From CAZJRB01 sp964547995 (GTDB lineage: Bacteria; Planctomycetota; Planctomycetia; Pirellulales; Thermoguttaceae): 52,006 nt of DNA. The translations under genes and the position numbers were made by a program. The notes under the pieces are model-generated. The model saw only the letters and a program-made list of their open reading frames with translations, did not search any database and was not told the DNA's origin. How positions within the stretch are numbered: position 1 is the first letter of the stretch; each line of letters starts with the position of its first letter. Location: NCBI GenBank assembly GCA_964547995.1, contig CAZJRB010000043.1, positions 1 to 52,006 on the forward strand, given 5' to 3'. Positions 42,123-50,710 of this stretch are shown here, piece by piece.

Positions 42123-43490
42123 CTACGGATGTTCGCCCGGCTGCGGCGTTGCCCCAGCAGCGACGTCCTCCCGCCACGCTTCGATCGCGTCGGTCATTTT
42201 CTTGACCCGCTCGGGATGTTTCTCGGCGAGGTTCGTCGTCTCGCCGATATCGTCTTCGAGATTGAAGAGTTGAGGCCCCTTGCACTCCCTCGCGCCGACC
42301 AAGAGTTTCCACGGCCCGTCGCGCATCGCCGCGCTCTTGCCGGCGCCCCAGAACAGCGGGCGTGGCCGGAGCTTCTTTCCCTTGGTCAGAAGCGGCGCCA
42401 GGCTGACTCCGTCAAGCTTGCGCTCGTTGGGCACGTTTGCCCCGGCCAGCTCCAGCATGGTGGGCATCATATCGAGACTAATGGCGAGTTGATCGCAGAC
42501 GGCGCCGGGTTCAATCCTTCCCGGCCAGTAGGCGATGGCCGGCTCGCGATGCCCGCCTTCCCACAGGCTTCCCTTGAAGCCTCGGAGCGGTCTATTGGAG
42601 CCGCGCGGCGTGCCGCCGTTGTCGGAGAAAAAGAAAACGAGCGTCTTCCCGGCCAGGTCGAGGCGTTTCAGCACGGCGACAATATCGCCGACGCCCTTGT
42701 CCATTTCCTGAGTCATTTCGCGGTACGCCCGCCCAACGTCGACTTTGCCCCCGCGGACCTTCTTCGGCCCGCGAATCGGCGGATCGCCGGGGCCCTGATA
42801 GGGCGAATGGACCGCCTCGTGGGCAACATAAACGCAGAACGGCCGGTCCTTGTTCTCCTCGATGAACTTCACCGCGTGCTTCGTAATCAAGTGCGTGCTG
42901 TAGCCCTCCTCCTGAACGTGTTCGAGCCCTTCCCACCAGTCGTAGATCCCCACGCGGTCGTAGTGCGAGATGTAGTCGATGTTCCCGCTGACGTAGCCGC
43001 GGAAGCGGTCGAAACCGTGGTGCATCGGATTGAACTTCTTGTGGTAGCCGAGGTGCCACTTGCCGAAAATCGCACACGTGTAGCCGGCCTCCTCGAGACA
43101 TTCGGCAAACGTGACTTCCGTGGGATACAGGCCCGTATGATGGACGGGCTTCTTGGGGTCGGCGTTGATGACGCCGGGGATGCCGGCCCGCTGCTGGTAG
43201 CGCCCCGTGAGCAACCCGGCCCGCGTCGGGCTGCACACGCACCCGCTCGAATGGAAGTCGGTGAACCGCATCCCCTTGGCGGCCATAGCATCGAGATGCG
43301 GCGTTTTGAACTTCTCGTTCCCGTAACAGCTCAGGTCGCCGTAGCCGAGATCGTCGGCCATAATCACGACGAGATTCGGCCGCGATTTCGGTTCTCCCAT
43401 GGCAGCCGGGACGGAACACATTTGCAGAAACCCGACGGCAACCGAGACGGCGACAATTCTATATGCCCCGCGGCGGTAAAGCTTGAACAT
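42123..43490 (-). CDS. Arylsulfatase (secreted, Cys-type S1 sulfatase)
   Basis: 455 residues from ATG 43490, which has an AGGG site seven bases upstream. An ATG at 43532 overlaps the likely -10 element and is rejected. A signal peptide covers about residues 8-31. The metal strand is LVVIMADDLGYGDLSCYG, and the formylglycine motif is C86-S-P-T-R90. GKWHLGYHKKFNP, FSDNGGTPRGSN and EGGHREPAIAYWPG follow, as in the GALNS/arylsulfatase A group. It stands alone on its strand beside a truncated glycosidase pseudogene. Confidence 0.92.
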   Translation of the reverse strand: MFKLYRRGAYRIVAVSVAVGFLQMCSVPAAMGEPKSRPNLVVIMADDLGYGDLSCYGNEKFKTPHLDAMAAKGMRFTDFHSSGCVCSPTRAGLLTGRYQQRAGIPGVINADPKKPVHHTGLYPTEVTFAECLEEAGYTCAIFGKWHLGYHKKFNPMHHGFDRFRGYVSGNIDYISHYDRVGIYDWWEGLEHVQEEGYSTHLITKHAVKFIEENKDRPFCVYVAHEAVHSPYQGPGDPPIRGPKKVRGGKVDVGRAYREMTQEMDKGVGDIVAVLKRLDLAGKTLVFFFSDNGGTPRGSNRPLRGFKGSLWEGGHREPAIAYWPGRIEPGAVCDQLAISLDMMPTMLELAGANVPNERKLDGVSLAPLLTKGKKLRPRPLFWGAGKSAAMRDGPWKLLVGARECKGPQLFNLEDDIGETTNLAEKHPERVKKMTDAIEAWREDVAAGATPQPGEHP

Positions 43491-43531
43491 CGTTGCACCC
43501 TTTAGAAGTTCGTTTTGGTAACTTGCACTCA

Positions 43532-43560
43532 TATATATCGTTTACCAGCCCCGAAGTCAA
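43532..43560 (-). promoter_or_regulatory. Sigma70 promoter of the sulfatase at 42123-43490
   Basis: Minus strand TTGACT (43555-43560), 17-bp spacer, TATATA (43532-43537). Transcription would start near 43525, 35 bases before the chosen ATG, which supports the 43490 start. Confidence 0.6.
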
Positions 43561-43575
43561 CTTCCCGGACTGTAA

Positions 43576-44670
43576 AAGCTCTACGAAAGAAGCGGGCTGC
43601 GGGAACCCCGGGCCGCGCGGCACGTCCGCGAGGAGTTTGCCGGCGGGTTCATCGAGGGAACCATTCAGTGGAAGGGCACGGGAAACGTCCATGCCATCCA
43701 TCCCTATATGGGCGCCTACACAACGATGGCCGACCTCGTGCGGGGCCGGCACGAGCAGGTCGTCGAAGACTTCTACTGGTACCTGCTGCACTCGACGGCC
43801 GCCCACGCGTTTCCCGAAGGCATCTACTACAAGAAACGCATGGCCTGGAATCATACGATCCCGCACGTTACCGGTGCGTGCAACTATGCGATCATGCTTC
43901 GCCACATGTTGGTCCATGAAGCCGGCGATGAATTGCACTTGCTAAGCGCAGTGCCCGACTGGTGGCTGGACGACGGCGAGCACATCCGCGTCGAACGTCT
44001 GCCTACACACTTTGGCGAGATGAATCTGACCGTCCGTGGAACGGCCAAGGGCGTCGAAGTCGATCTGGATCCGCCGAAACGAACCCCGCCGAAGCGGATC
44101 ATCCTTAGCCTGCCGAAGTCACGGCCGGTGGCCGGCACGCTCCAGCGCGTTGAAGTCGTGCAGCGGCCGGACCAGCAGCAGCGGTGGGACTTCCCGGCGG
44201 TGTTGGCTTTGTACAAAGCGACGGCCGACTGGCTCAAGCCCGATGCGGCGAGCCTGACCACGGGCAAGCCGGCCACGTGTTCCCATGCCCTGGGTCCTTA
44301 CCCTGCCCGGCTGGCCAACGACGGTTTCGCCGGTTCGACCGATTCCTATTGGGCTACCGATATCGCGAAGCACAAAACTGTCCCCGCCTGGTGGCAGGTC
44401 GACCTGGAAAGACCTGCGACGGTTGGCCGGGTCGTGGTCGTCGGCTATTACGGCGATGAGCGTTATTACGGTTTCACGGTGGAAACATCGCTCGACGGCA
44501 AGACGTGGGACATGGCGGCCGATCGGCGCGACAACAAGGATCTCTCCACCGCAAAAGGTTACACGTGCCGGTTCGACCCGCGCCGGGTCCGTTACATCCG
44601 CGTCACGCAGACGGCCAACTCGGCCAATACCGGACGGCACCTGGTGGAGGTCATGGCGCACAAGGAATGA
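43576..44670 (+). pseudogene. 5'-truncated glycosidase-like protein with C-terminal F5/8-type (CBM32-like) domain
   Basis: An open frame without a credible start runs from just after a TAA at 43573. Coding-quality sequence (EEFAGGFIEGTIQWKGTG, VHAIHPYMGAYTTMADL) lies upstream of the first ATG at 43708, so the protein's front has been lost. The remaining ~220 N-proximal residues look like the end of an alpha/alpha-toroid glycoside hydrolase (DFYWYLLHSTAAHAFPEG, VHEAGDELHLLSAVPDWW). The C-terminal ~130 residues are an F5/8-type carbohydrate-binding domain (ARLANDGFAGSTDSYWATD, WWQVDLERPATVGRVVVVG, YIRVTQTANS). The break lies beside the divergent sulfatase promoter. A shortened but expressed protein cannot be excluded. 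Confidence 0.7.
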
Positions 44671-44748
44671 GCGGCCGCGGGTCGGATCACTTTCGCTTCT
44701 TCCACTGGTCCCCTTGCGAAAACCCGGGGCATACTCCAACTCTCAGCC

Positions 44749-44777
44749 TTGCCGGTCCCGAGTGGCGGCGATATACT
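44749..44777 (+). promoter_or_regulatory. Sigma70 promoter of the MoeB/ThiF-type gene
   Basis: TTGCCG (44749-44754), 17-bp spacer, TATACT (44772-44777). Transcription would begin near 44784, so the start codon must be 44791 (ATG, almost leaderless) or 44860 (GTG). Confidence 0.6.
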
Positions 44778-44859
44778 ACACTTGCCATCAATGGACCCGC
44801 GGGTGCGAGCACGTACAACCACCCGGTCCACTCTCACTCCAAACGCGGGATTCGCGACT

Positions 44860-45684
44860 GTGTCCGATCAGATTTTATCGCCCGAGTTGGACCGTTACGT
44901 CCGGCAGGTGCAATATCCGCCGCTGGGAGCAGAGGGGCAGCGCCGCCTGGTTGACAGCCGGGTGCTGGTGTGCGGGTGCGGGGGCTTGGGAAGCGTGCTG
45001 GCCCACACGATGGTCCGCGCCGGCGTGGGCCGGGTGCGGATCGTCGACCGCGATTTCGTCGAAATGAACAACCTCCAGAGGCAAATCCTCTACGACGAGG
45101 AGGACGTCGCTTCGCGGTTGCCCAAGGTGGTCGCCGCGGCCGAGAAGCTTCGCCGGATCAACTCCCAGGTCGAGATCGAGCCGATCGTGGCCGACGCCGA
45201 CCACACGAACATCGAGGAGCTTACCCGGGGCGTCGATATGATCGTCGACGGGACCGATAACTTCGAGACCCGGTTCCTGTTGAACGACATCGCGGTGCGC
45301 GACGGCATCCCCTGGGTTTACGGCGGCTGCGTGGGTGCGGAGGGGCAGACGATGACGATTCTTCCGGGCGAAACGCCCTGCCTGAGGTGCCTGATGCCCG
45401 AGTGCCCCCCGCCCGGCACGACGCCCACTTGCGAGACGGCGGGGATCGTAGCGCCGGTGATCGGCGTCATTGCTTCGATCGAGGCGGTCGAGGCCCTGAA
45501 GATTCTCAGCGGCAATCGCCGGAGCATCTCTCGCAGTCTGACCGTTGTCGAGCTTTGGGACAACCGTGTGCGCCAAGTCGACGTGACGACGCTGCACGAG
45601 CAGGTCGACTGCCCCGCCTGCAAGCACGGCGACTACGCCTGGCTGTCGGGAAAACAAGGGGGCCGCACGCCCCGCGCTCCGTAA
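44860..45684 (+). CDS. HesA/MoeB/ThiF family adenylyltransferase
   Basis: 274 residues from GTG 44860, which begins VSDQILSPELDRYVRQ, the normal family N-terminus; ATG 44791 would add 23 residues with no family likeness. The nucleotide site is GCGGLGS, followed by RIVDRDFVEMNNLQRQ and DGTDNFETRFLLND. Zinc cysteines are CLRC and CPAC, and the adenylated-protein-attacking cysteine is in PTCETAGI. These enzymes activate the C-terminus of MoaD/ThiS-like sulfur carriers for molybdopterin or thiamine synthesis. No carrier protein lies nearby, so the pathway is undetermined. Confidence 0.9.
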   Translation: MSDQILSPELDRYVRQVQYPPLGAEGQRRLVDSRVLVCGCGGLGSVLAHTMVRAGVGRVRIVDRDFVEMNNLQRQILYDEEDVASRLPKVVAAAEKLRRINSQVEIEPIVADADHTNIEELTRGVDMIVDGTDNFETRFLLNDIAVRDGIPWVYGGCVGAEGQTMTILPGETPCLRCLMPECPPPGTTPTCETAGIVAPVIGVIASIEAVEALKILSGNRRSISRSLTVVELWDNRVRQVDVTTLHEQVDCPACKHGDYAWLSGKQGGRTPRAP

Positions 45685-45787
45685 GGTCGTCGCGTAAGTG
45701 CCGTAATGATCGGTGTTTACGGCACGGCGGCCTCTCGGCGTGCTGTTCTCGCGACCGCCGACTTTCCGGGGTGGCCTAAAAAAGCCC

Positions 45788-45816
45788 TTGACACGGGCGG
45801 CGAAATATGATATACT
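45788..45816 (+). promoter_or_regulatory. Near-consensus sigma70 promoter upstream of the restriction-modification gene
   Basis: Perfect TTGACA (45788-45793), exactly 17 bp, then TATACT (45811-45816). This is the strongest promoter match in the window. Transcription would start near 45823, leaving a leader of about 210 bases. Confidence 0.75.
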
Positions 45817-45822
45817 GGTGTT

Positions 45823-46034
45823 CAGTTCTGCGCGGGGGGCGCGCGGGGGGGTGCGCCGCGCGTAGTGTTTCGTCGAAAGGGGTGCGCCAGTTACCCCCTT
45901 TTGCCGCACCCCTACTCGTGGCGCACCCCGACCGACGGGTGGAAACCTGCCCGGCCCCTTGCAAGCCGGCGCGGCATAGCCCATAATACCGGCGTTCATC
46001 AGGGGGGCAGGAAAATCCCGCGAGGGCCCGTACC
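45823..46034 (+). promoter_or_regulatory. Structured leader with mutually exclusive stems
   Basis: GGGGTGCGCC occurs at 45848-45857 and 45879-45888. Its inverse GGCGCACCCC is at 45920-45929, and a second partial partner CGCACCCCT is at 45905-45913 (pairing with 45878-45886). Only some of these 9-10 bp stems can form together. It could be an attenuator, a regulatory leader or a small RNA; no known riboswitch class is recognised. Confidence 0.4.
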
Positions 46035-49000
46035 ATGCCGCCGCCGGCCATCGTCGCCGAACTCGTCGAGAGGTTCGACGATCATTTGGACCAATACCGC
46101 TCGGGCGGCTACAACGAGGCCCAGCTCCGCCAGGAGTTTTTGAACCCGTTGCTGGAAGCCCTGGGCTGGGACGTCTACAACAAGCACAACTACGCCGAGG
46201 CCTACAAGGAGGTGATCCACGAGGCGTCGATCAAGATGGGCGGGCGGACGAAGGCCCCCGACTACGCGCTGCGCGCCGGCGGCGGCGTGACCAGCCTCTT
46301 CGTCGAGGCCAAAAAGCCGTCGGTCGATATCCGTGGCGAGCCGGCCACCGCCTACCAATTGCGCCGCTACGCCTGGAGTGCCAAGCTGCCGGTCAGCGTC
46401 CTCACGGACTTCGAGGAGTTCGCCGTCTACGACTGCCGCGTCCGGCCGATCAAGACCGACCGGGCGTCGACCGCCCGGATCATCTACCACACGTACGACC
46501 AGTACGAGCAGCGTTGGGACGAGATCTACGGTCTGTTCTCGCCCGAGGCGATCCGCCACGGGGCGCTCGACAAGTTCATCGCGGGCAAGAAGATCAAGAA
46601 GGGGACCGAGGAGGTCGACGACGCCTTCTTAGACGAGATCGAGAGCTGGCGGACGCTGCTTGCCCGGAACATGGCCCTGCGCAACAAAGACCTCTCGCAG
46701 CGCGATCTCAACTTCGCGGTGCAGCGGACGATCGACCGGATCATCTTCCTGCGGATTTGCGAAGACCGGGGTATCGAGCCTTACGGCCGGCTGGGCGATT
46801 GCGCCAACGGCCCGGACATCTACCGCCGCTTGGCCCAGTTGTTCCAGGGGGCCGACGACCGCTACAACTCGGGCCTGTTCCATTTCCAGCCGGAGCGGGA
46901 CCGCCCGGGCGACCCGGACGAATGGACGCTTGGGCTTTCGATCGACGACGGGCCGCTACGGACGATCATCCGCCACCTCTACTACCCGGACAGCCCGTAC
47001 GAGTTTGCCGTCCTGCCGGCCGAAATCCTCGGCCACGTCTACGAGCAGTTCCTCGGCAAGGTGATCCGGCTGACGAAGGGCCACCAGGCGAAGGTCGAGG
47101 AGAAGCCGGAGGTCAAAAAGGCCGGCGGCGTTTATTATACGCCCAAGTATATTGTCGATTACATCGTGCAGAATACGGTCGGGAAGTTGTTGGGGGGTGA
47201 GAGGGCAGAGGGCAGAGGGCAGAGGGCAGTGGAGAAAGCGGAAAGCGGAAAGCAGAAAGGGGAAGACCGTTTAGCCGCCGCCGGCACGGCGGCGAGCGCT
47301 TCGCGCGACAAAGCGGAAAGCAGAAAGCAGAAAGCTAAGGGGATGACGCCGGGGCAGGCGGCGAAGCTGCGGATTTTGGACCCGGCCTGCGGCAGCGGGT
47401 CGTTCCTGATCGGGGCGTACCAGTATCTCTTGGACTGGCACCGCGACTGGTACACGCGCCACGAGCCCGAAAAGCACGCGAAGGGCCGCACGCCGAAGCT
47501 CTACCGCTCGGGTGCCACTGGTGCCACTGCCGGCTCGTCCGGCAGTGCCCAGCGGAGTCGCTCGAACAACACTGCTGGACAAGCCGGCAGTGCCACCCCG
47601 TCGGGCGACTGGCGGCTCACCACGGCCGAAAAGAAGCGGATTCTCCTGAACAACATCTACGGCGTCGACATCGACTCGCAGGCGGTCGAGGTCACGAAGC
47701 TCTCGCTCCTGCTGAAAGTCCTCGAAGGCGAATCGCAGGAGACGCTGTCGAACCAGCTCAGGCTGTTCCACGAACGGGCTTTGCCCGACCTGTCGACGAA
47801 CATCAAGTGCGGCAACTCGCTGATCGGCAGCGATTTCTACAAAGACAAGCAGCAGACCCTCTTCGACGAGGACGAACTCTACCGGATCAACGCGTTCGAT
47901 TGGGAAAACGAGTTCCCCGACATTTTCAAGGGCAAAAACCCCGGCTTCGACGCGGTGATTGGGAACCCGCCGTATTTGTTCATCACCGAAGTACCACAGG
48001 ACATGCGGGAATACTATCAACAACGGTATGAGGGTGTGTCGTATCGTTTTGATCTCTATGGAGCGTTTATCGAGAGATCGGCGGTCTCGTTGCTCAATGA
48101 TTCTGGCGTATTCGGATTCATTATCCCTCACACGCTGCTTAGTAATGATTCCTTCCGTGGGTTGCGCGCCTTGCTGACAACAAGGACGACCATCTACCAA
48201 GTAGTGGATTTTGGGCCGGGAGTGTTTCGGAACGCAAAAAACGAAACAATGTTGTTGTTCTTTGTAAATCGTAAACCCGCAGTCGAGGCCCGAGTGGAAA
48301 TAAGGGGAACCTCACCAAAAACGTTCCCTTCAGATTGCGAACGATTTGCTGCAACCCAAGTAGCATGGGCCAAAAAAGACGGTTCCCCATGGTTGGTACA
48401 TGTTTCCGAAGAGAAACTGACTGCAGTTAAACGCTTGGCTAGTGCTTCTCATTGTCTGGGTGACTTCTGTACCGCTAATCAGGGACTCCGTACAGGGAAC
48501 AACAAGAAATACCTTGCAGACGAACCTCGCGGTGGTACTTGGAAACACGCGGCTGGGGGAAAGCACGTCGGAAGATACATGCCCCTTCGGAAAGAGGTTT
48601 TTGTGAGGTATGAGCGGGACTTGCTCGACGCACCACGGAGAGAGGAAATCTTCATTTCACCGGAGAAAATCGTTGTCCAAGAGGTTCGCAACATAAGCCT
48701 GGAGCGACGGATCGTAGCGACGCTCGACACTGAGAAAACGTATTGCCTACAGTCGACAAACGTCATCAACATAAAGGAGCCCGCGAACGTCGACATCCGG
48801 TACGTGCTCGGAGTTCTAAATAGTAATGCGGCTAACTTCTACTTCCGATGCTCCTTTCCCGGGAATAACCACATCCCTTCAAACCAATTACTCCGGATTC
48901 CTGTCCCAGAACCGCAAGGTTCCGACGCGGCTGCACAGATGGTCGAGTTAGTCGATCGGATGCTTTCGTTGCACAAGGGTCTTTCGGAGGCAAAGACCTC

Positions 49001-49133
49001 GCACGACAAGGAGGTGCTGAAGCGTCAGATCGACGCGACCGACTGCCAGATCGACCGGCTCGTCTACGAACTGTACGAGTTGACCGACGAGGAAATCGCG
49101 ATTGTGGAAAAGGCAACGACAGAGCAAACCTAA
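46035..49133 (+). CDS. Type IIG restriction-modification enzyme (Eco57I-like)
   Basis: 1032 residues. The N-terminal nuclease domain has a PD-(D/E)xK-like site: D76 in KAPDYALR and E91-A-K93 in LFVEAKKPS. The helical connector is followed by the N6-adenine methyltransferase with SAM motif DPACGSGSFL (about residue 450) and catalytic NPPY (about residue 643). A TaqI-C-like specificity region follows. The protein ends in a coiled-coil-like tail (SLHKGLSEAKTSHDKEV, IDATDCQIDRLVYELYEL). Two repeat-like insertions sit in frame between methyltransferase motifs (see 47199-47344 and 47513-47600). From about 48000 the base use is visibly more AT-rich than the first two thirds, suggesting the specificity half has a different origin. 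The 3' end is copied four more times downstream. Confidence 0.92.
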   Translation: MPPPAIVAELVERFDDHLDQYRSGGYNEAQLRQEFLNPLLEALGWDVYNKHNYAEAYKEVIHEASIKMGGRTKAPDYALRAGGGVTSLFVEAKKPSVDIRGEPATAYQLRRYAWSAKLPVSVLTDFEEFAVYDCRVRPIKTDRASTARIIYHTYDQYEQRWDEIYGLFSPEAIRHGALDKFIAGKKIKKGTEEVDDAFLDEIESWRTLLARNMALRNKDLSQRDLNFAVQRTIDRIIFLRICEDRGIEPYGRLGDCANGPDIYRRLAQLFQGADDRYNSGLFHFQPERDRPGDPDEWTLGLSIDDGPLRTIIRHLYYPDSPYEFAVLPAEILGHVYEQFLGKVIRLTKGHQAKVEEKPEVKKAGGVYYTPKYIVDYIVQNTVGKLLGGERAEGRGQRAVEKAESGKQKGEDRLAAAGTAASASRDKAESRKQKAKGMTPGQAAKLRILDPACGSGSFLIGAYQYLLDWHRDWYTRHEPEKHAKGRTPKLYRSGATGATAGSSGSAQRSRSNNTAGQAGSATPSGDWRLTTAEKKRILLNNIYGVDIDSQAVEVTKLSLLLKVLEGESQETLSNQLRLFHERALPDLSTNIKCGNSLIGSDFYKDKQQTLFDEDELYRINAFDWENEFPDIFKGKNPGFDAVIGNPPYLFITEVPQDMREYYQQRYEGVSYRFDLYGAFIERSAVSLLNDSGVFGFIIPHTLLSNDSFRGLRALLTTRTTIYQVVDFGPGVFRNAKNETMLLFFVNRKPAVEARVEIRGTSPKTFPSDCERFAATQVAWAKKDGSPWLVHVSEEKLTAVKRLASASHCLGDFCTANQGLRTGNNKKYLADEPRGGTWKHAAGGKHVGRYMPLRKEVFVRYERDLLDAPRREEIFISPEKIVVQEVRNISLERRIVATLDTEKTYCLQSTNVINIKEPANVDIRYVLGVLNSNAANFYFRCSFPGNNHIPSNQLLRIPVPEPQGSDAAAQMVELVDRMLSLHKGLSEAKTSHDKEVLKRQIDATDCQIDRLVYELYELTDEEIAIVEKATTEQT
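47199..47344 (+). repeat. In-frame purine-rich simple-repeat insertion in the RM gene
   Basis: Units GAGGGCAGAGGGCA and GCGGAAAGCAGAAAG repeat within the coding frame between the start of the methyltransferase region (KYIVDYIVQNTVGKL) and motif I. They encode a low-complexity Arg/Glu/Lys/Ala stretch absent from the conserved fold. The frame is kept. Confidence 0.75.
47513..47600 (+). repeat. In-frame palindromic insertion in the RM gene
   Basis: Arms 47521-47547 and 47570-47596, built on CACTGCCGGCT and AGCCGGCAGTG, pair at about 24 of 27 positions. They encode a Gly/Ala/Ser/Thr-rich loop (SGATGATAGSSGSAQ and on) between DWYTRHEPEKHAKG and the segment before the NNIYGVDID motif. Confidence 0.8.
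48961..49115 (+). repeat. RM 3'-tail repeat, copy 1 (in the RM gene)
   Basis: The ~155 bp that encode the C-terminal tail of the RM enzyme, starting TGCTTTCGTTGCACAAG. It is the reference copy for four downstream copies in the same orientation. Confidence 0.9.
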
Positions 49134-49148
49134 TCGCAAGGTGCGGAA

Positions 49149-50333
49149 ATGTGTGCAAAGAAGAGTACCCCACGTCAAACGGCGAATACGTCCGCAAATA
49201 ACGCAGCCGTTGTATTTCAGGCGTCATTGAATCATTGGTTTCATCAAGATAACGCAATATGGAGAGTTGCCAGTTGGATGATTCCGATCGAGGCAGGAGT
49301 TCTCATCGGGGTTTTCGCGCAACCGGGTTGGCCAGCACTCGGTGTTATCATCTTCGGGACGACTTTGCTGTACTTCATTGCGATGTACACTTACAAGGCA
49401 ACGAGAGACATCGGTGTCAACCTCGAGCTTTTCGACACGGCAAAAGGACATCTTCTCGAAGAGATGGGCAAGAGAGGCCTTTTGGAATCCGTCCCCGCCG
49501 ACAAGAGAAAGCATCTCTTCCGGCTTGGCGCCGATGCTCGCTGGTGGCAGAGAGGATTCTTCAATCTGAAATGTGCTTTCGCAGTGATTCTCGCGGCGAA
49601 TTTCCTTCTGTTTGTGATTGAACTCTCCCGAATCAGCATTTACGGACGTTTTGCGTTGCTCATAGCCGCGACTGCGGCTCTTGCAGCCGTGTACTTGATC
49701 CACAAGTCTGGTTGGACAGTGTTCGTCGTAATATCAATCGTTCTGGCTGGGCTGTTGGGTGCCATTCCCCTGGCATGTTATCTTCTGCTAAACGTCGACT
49801 CGGACGCATACCAGCTTGCCAGAGTCGTGGCCGTCTCGCTTACTACGGGAATCGCCGCCATTGCCGCTGCACTCGCACTGCTACAGTACCATCGAAACTC
49901 CCAGGAAACACGGATAGAACGCAGCATGACGTTCTGGCGTCGCTCGAATTCGGACGAGTTTAGGCACAATCTCGGGAAGTTCATCGATCTCTGGGCCAAA
50001 TCCGAACGGAAAAAAACGGATACCGATTTCAAGAAACTAGCCAAGAGCAATACGAAGAAAGACCGACCAACAAAACTTGCAGTAGAGTACCTTTTGGATT
50101 TCTATGACGAAGCGTGTACGGGCGTCTTGTTGGGGGCTTGCGACGAGAAAGCCATGTTCTATTACTTGGGTCCACTCATACTTCTCCATCAAGAAAAACT
50201 GAACGAATTCATCGGCGCGTGGCGAGAACGGTACGATCGCCACGAGAAGTGGGACGGTCTGACTGCTTTGGCCCAGCAATGGCGAACACGACGACTTGCG
50301 CTCAAGAACACATGGGAACATCTGCTGTCGTAG
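49149..50333 (+). CDS. Polytopic membrane protein with DUF4760-like C-terminus
   Basis: 394 residues, starting 15 bp after the RM stop with a plausible AAGG site. Hydrophobic helices are visible near residues 42-60, 63-85, 138-158, 160-178, 185-208 and 217-245. The C-terminal ~150 soluble residues (SMTFWRRSNSDEFRHNLGKF, VEYLLDFYDEACTGVL, FYYLGPLILLHQEKLNEFIG) resemble DUF4760 proteins, often seen near defence or mobile loci (moderate inference). It ends 12 bp before tail copy 2, so gene plus tail forms one unit. Lower GC than the RM front half suggests separate acquisition. Confidence 0.75.
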   Translation: MCAKKSTPRQTANTSANNAAVVFQASLNHWFHQDNAIWRVASWMIPIEAGVLIGVFAQPGWPALGVIIFGTTLLYFIAMYTYKATRDIGVNLELFDTAKGHLLEEMGKRGLLESVPADKRKHLFRLGADARWWQRGFFNLKCAFAVILAANFLLFVIELSRISIYGRFALLIAATAALAAVYLIHKSGWTVFVVISIVLAGLLGAIPLACYLLLNVDSDAYQLARVVAVSLTTGIAAIAAALALLQYHRNSQETRIERSMTFWRRSNSDEFRHNLGKFIDLWAKSERKKTDTDFKKLAKSNTKKDRPTKLAVEYLLDFYDEACTGVLLGACDEKAMFYYLGPLILLHQEKLNEFIGAWRERYDRHEKWDGLTALAQQWRTRRLALKNTWEHLLS

Positions 50334-50345
50334 GCGTATCGGTTT

Positions 50346-50512
50346 TGCTTTCGTTGCACAAGCGTCTTTCGGAGGCAAAGACCTCGCACGACAAGGAGGT
50401 GCTGAAGCGTCAGATCGACGCCACCGACCGCCAGATCGACCGGCTCGTCTACGAACTCTACGACCTGACCGGCGAGGAAATCGCGATCGTTGAAGAAGCG
50501 ACGAACTTTTGA
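50346..50512 (+). repeat. RM 3'-tail repeat, copy 2
   Basis: About 94% identical to copy 1 over ~150 bp. It keeps an open frame ending in TGA 50510-50512 and would encode SLHKRLSEAKTSHDKEV and the same ELYDLTGEEIAIVEE end. It lacks its own start and ribosome site, so it is a gene-end fragment. Confidence 0.9.
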
Positions 50513-50553
50513 CCATCGTAACCGCCAACCTCAACCCACAGGGAGGACTTGAA

Positions 50554-50709
50554 ATGCCAGACCCACCACAACAACCACCACAACAACCACCCAAGCCAAC
50601 CCCGCCACCGCCTAAAGAGCCGTATCGCAAGGAGGAGCCACGGCATATTCCGGGTAAATCACCAGACTCTCCGTACCCGTCACCACCATCTCCACCGCCT
50701 AAGAAATAG
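50554..50709 (+). CDS. Proline-rich 51-residue protein
   Basis: Starts at ATG 50554 with GGAGG seven bases upstream, an excellent site. The protein is about 40% proline (PQQPPQQPPKPTPPPPKE) with basic residues and no hydrophobic segment. Its stop is one base from the stop of a convergent 2TM protein. Such extended PPII-type peptides often bind partner domains. Function unknown; reality is supported mainly by the ribosome site. Confidence 0.6.
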   Translation: MPDPPQQPPQQPPKPTPPPPKEPYRKEEPRHIPGKSPDSPYPSPPSPPPKK

Positions 50710-50710
50710 G

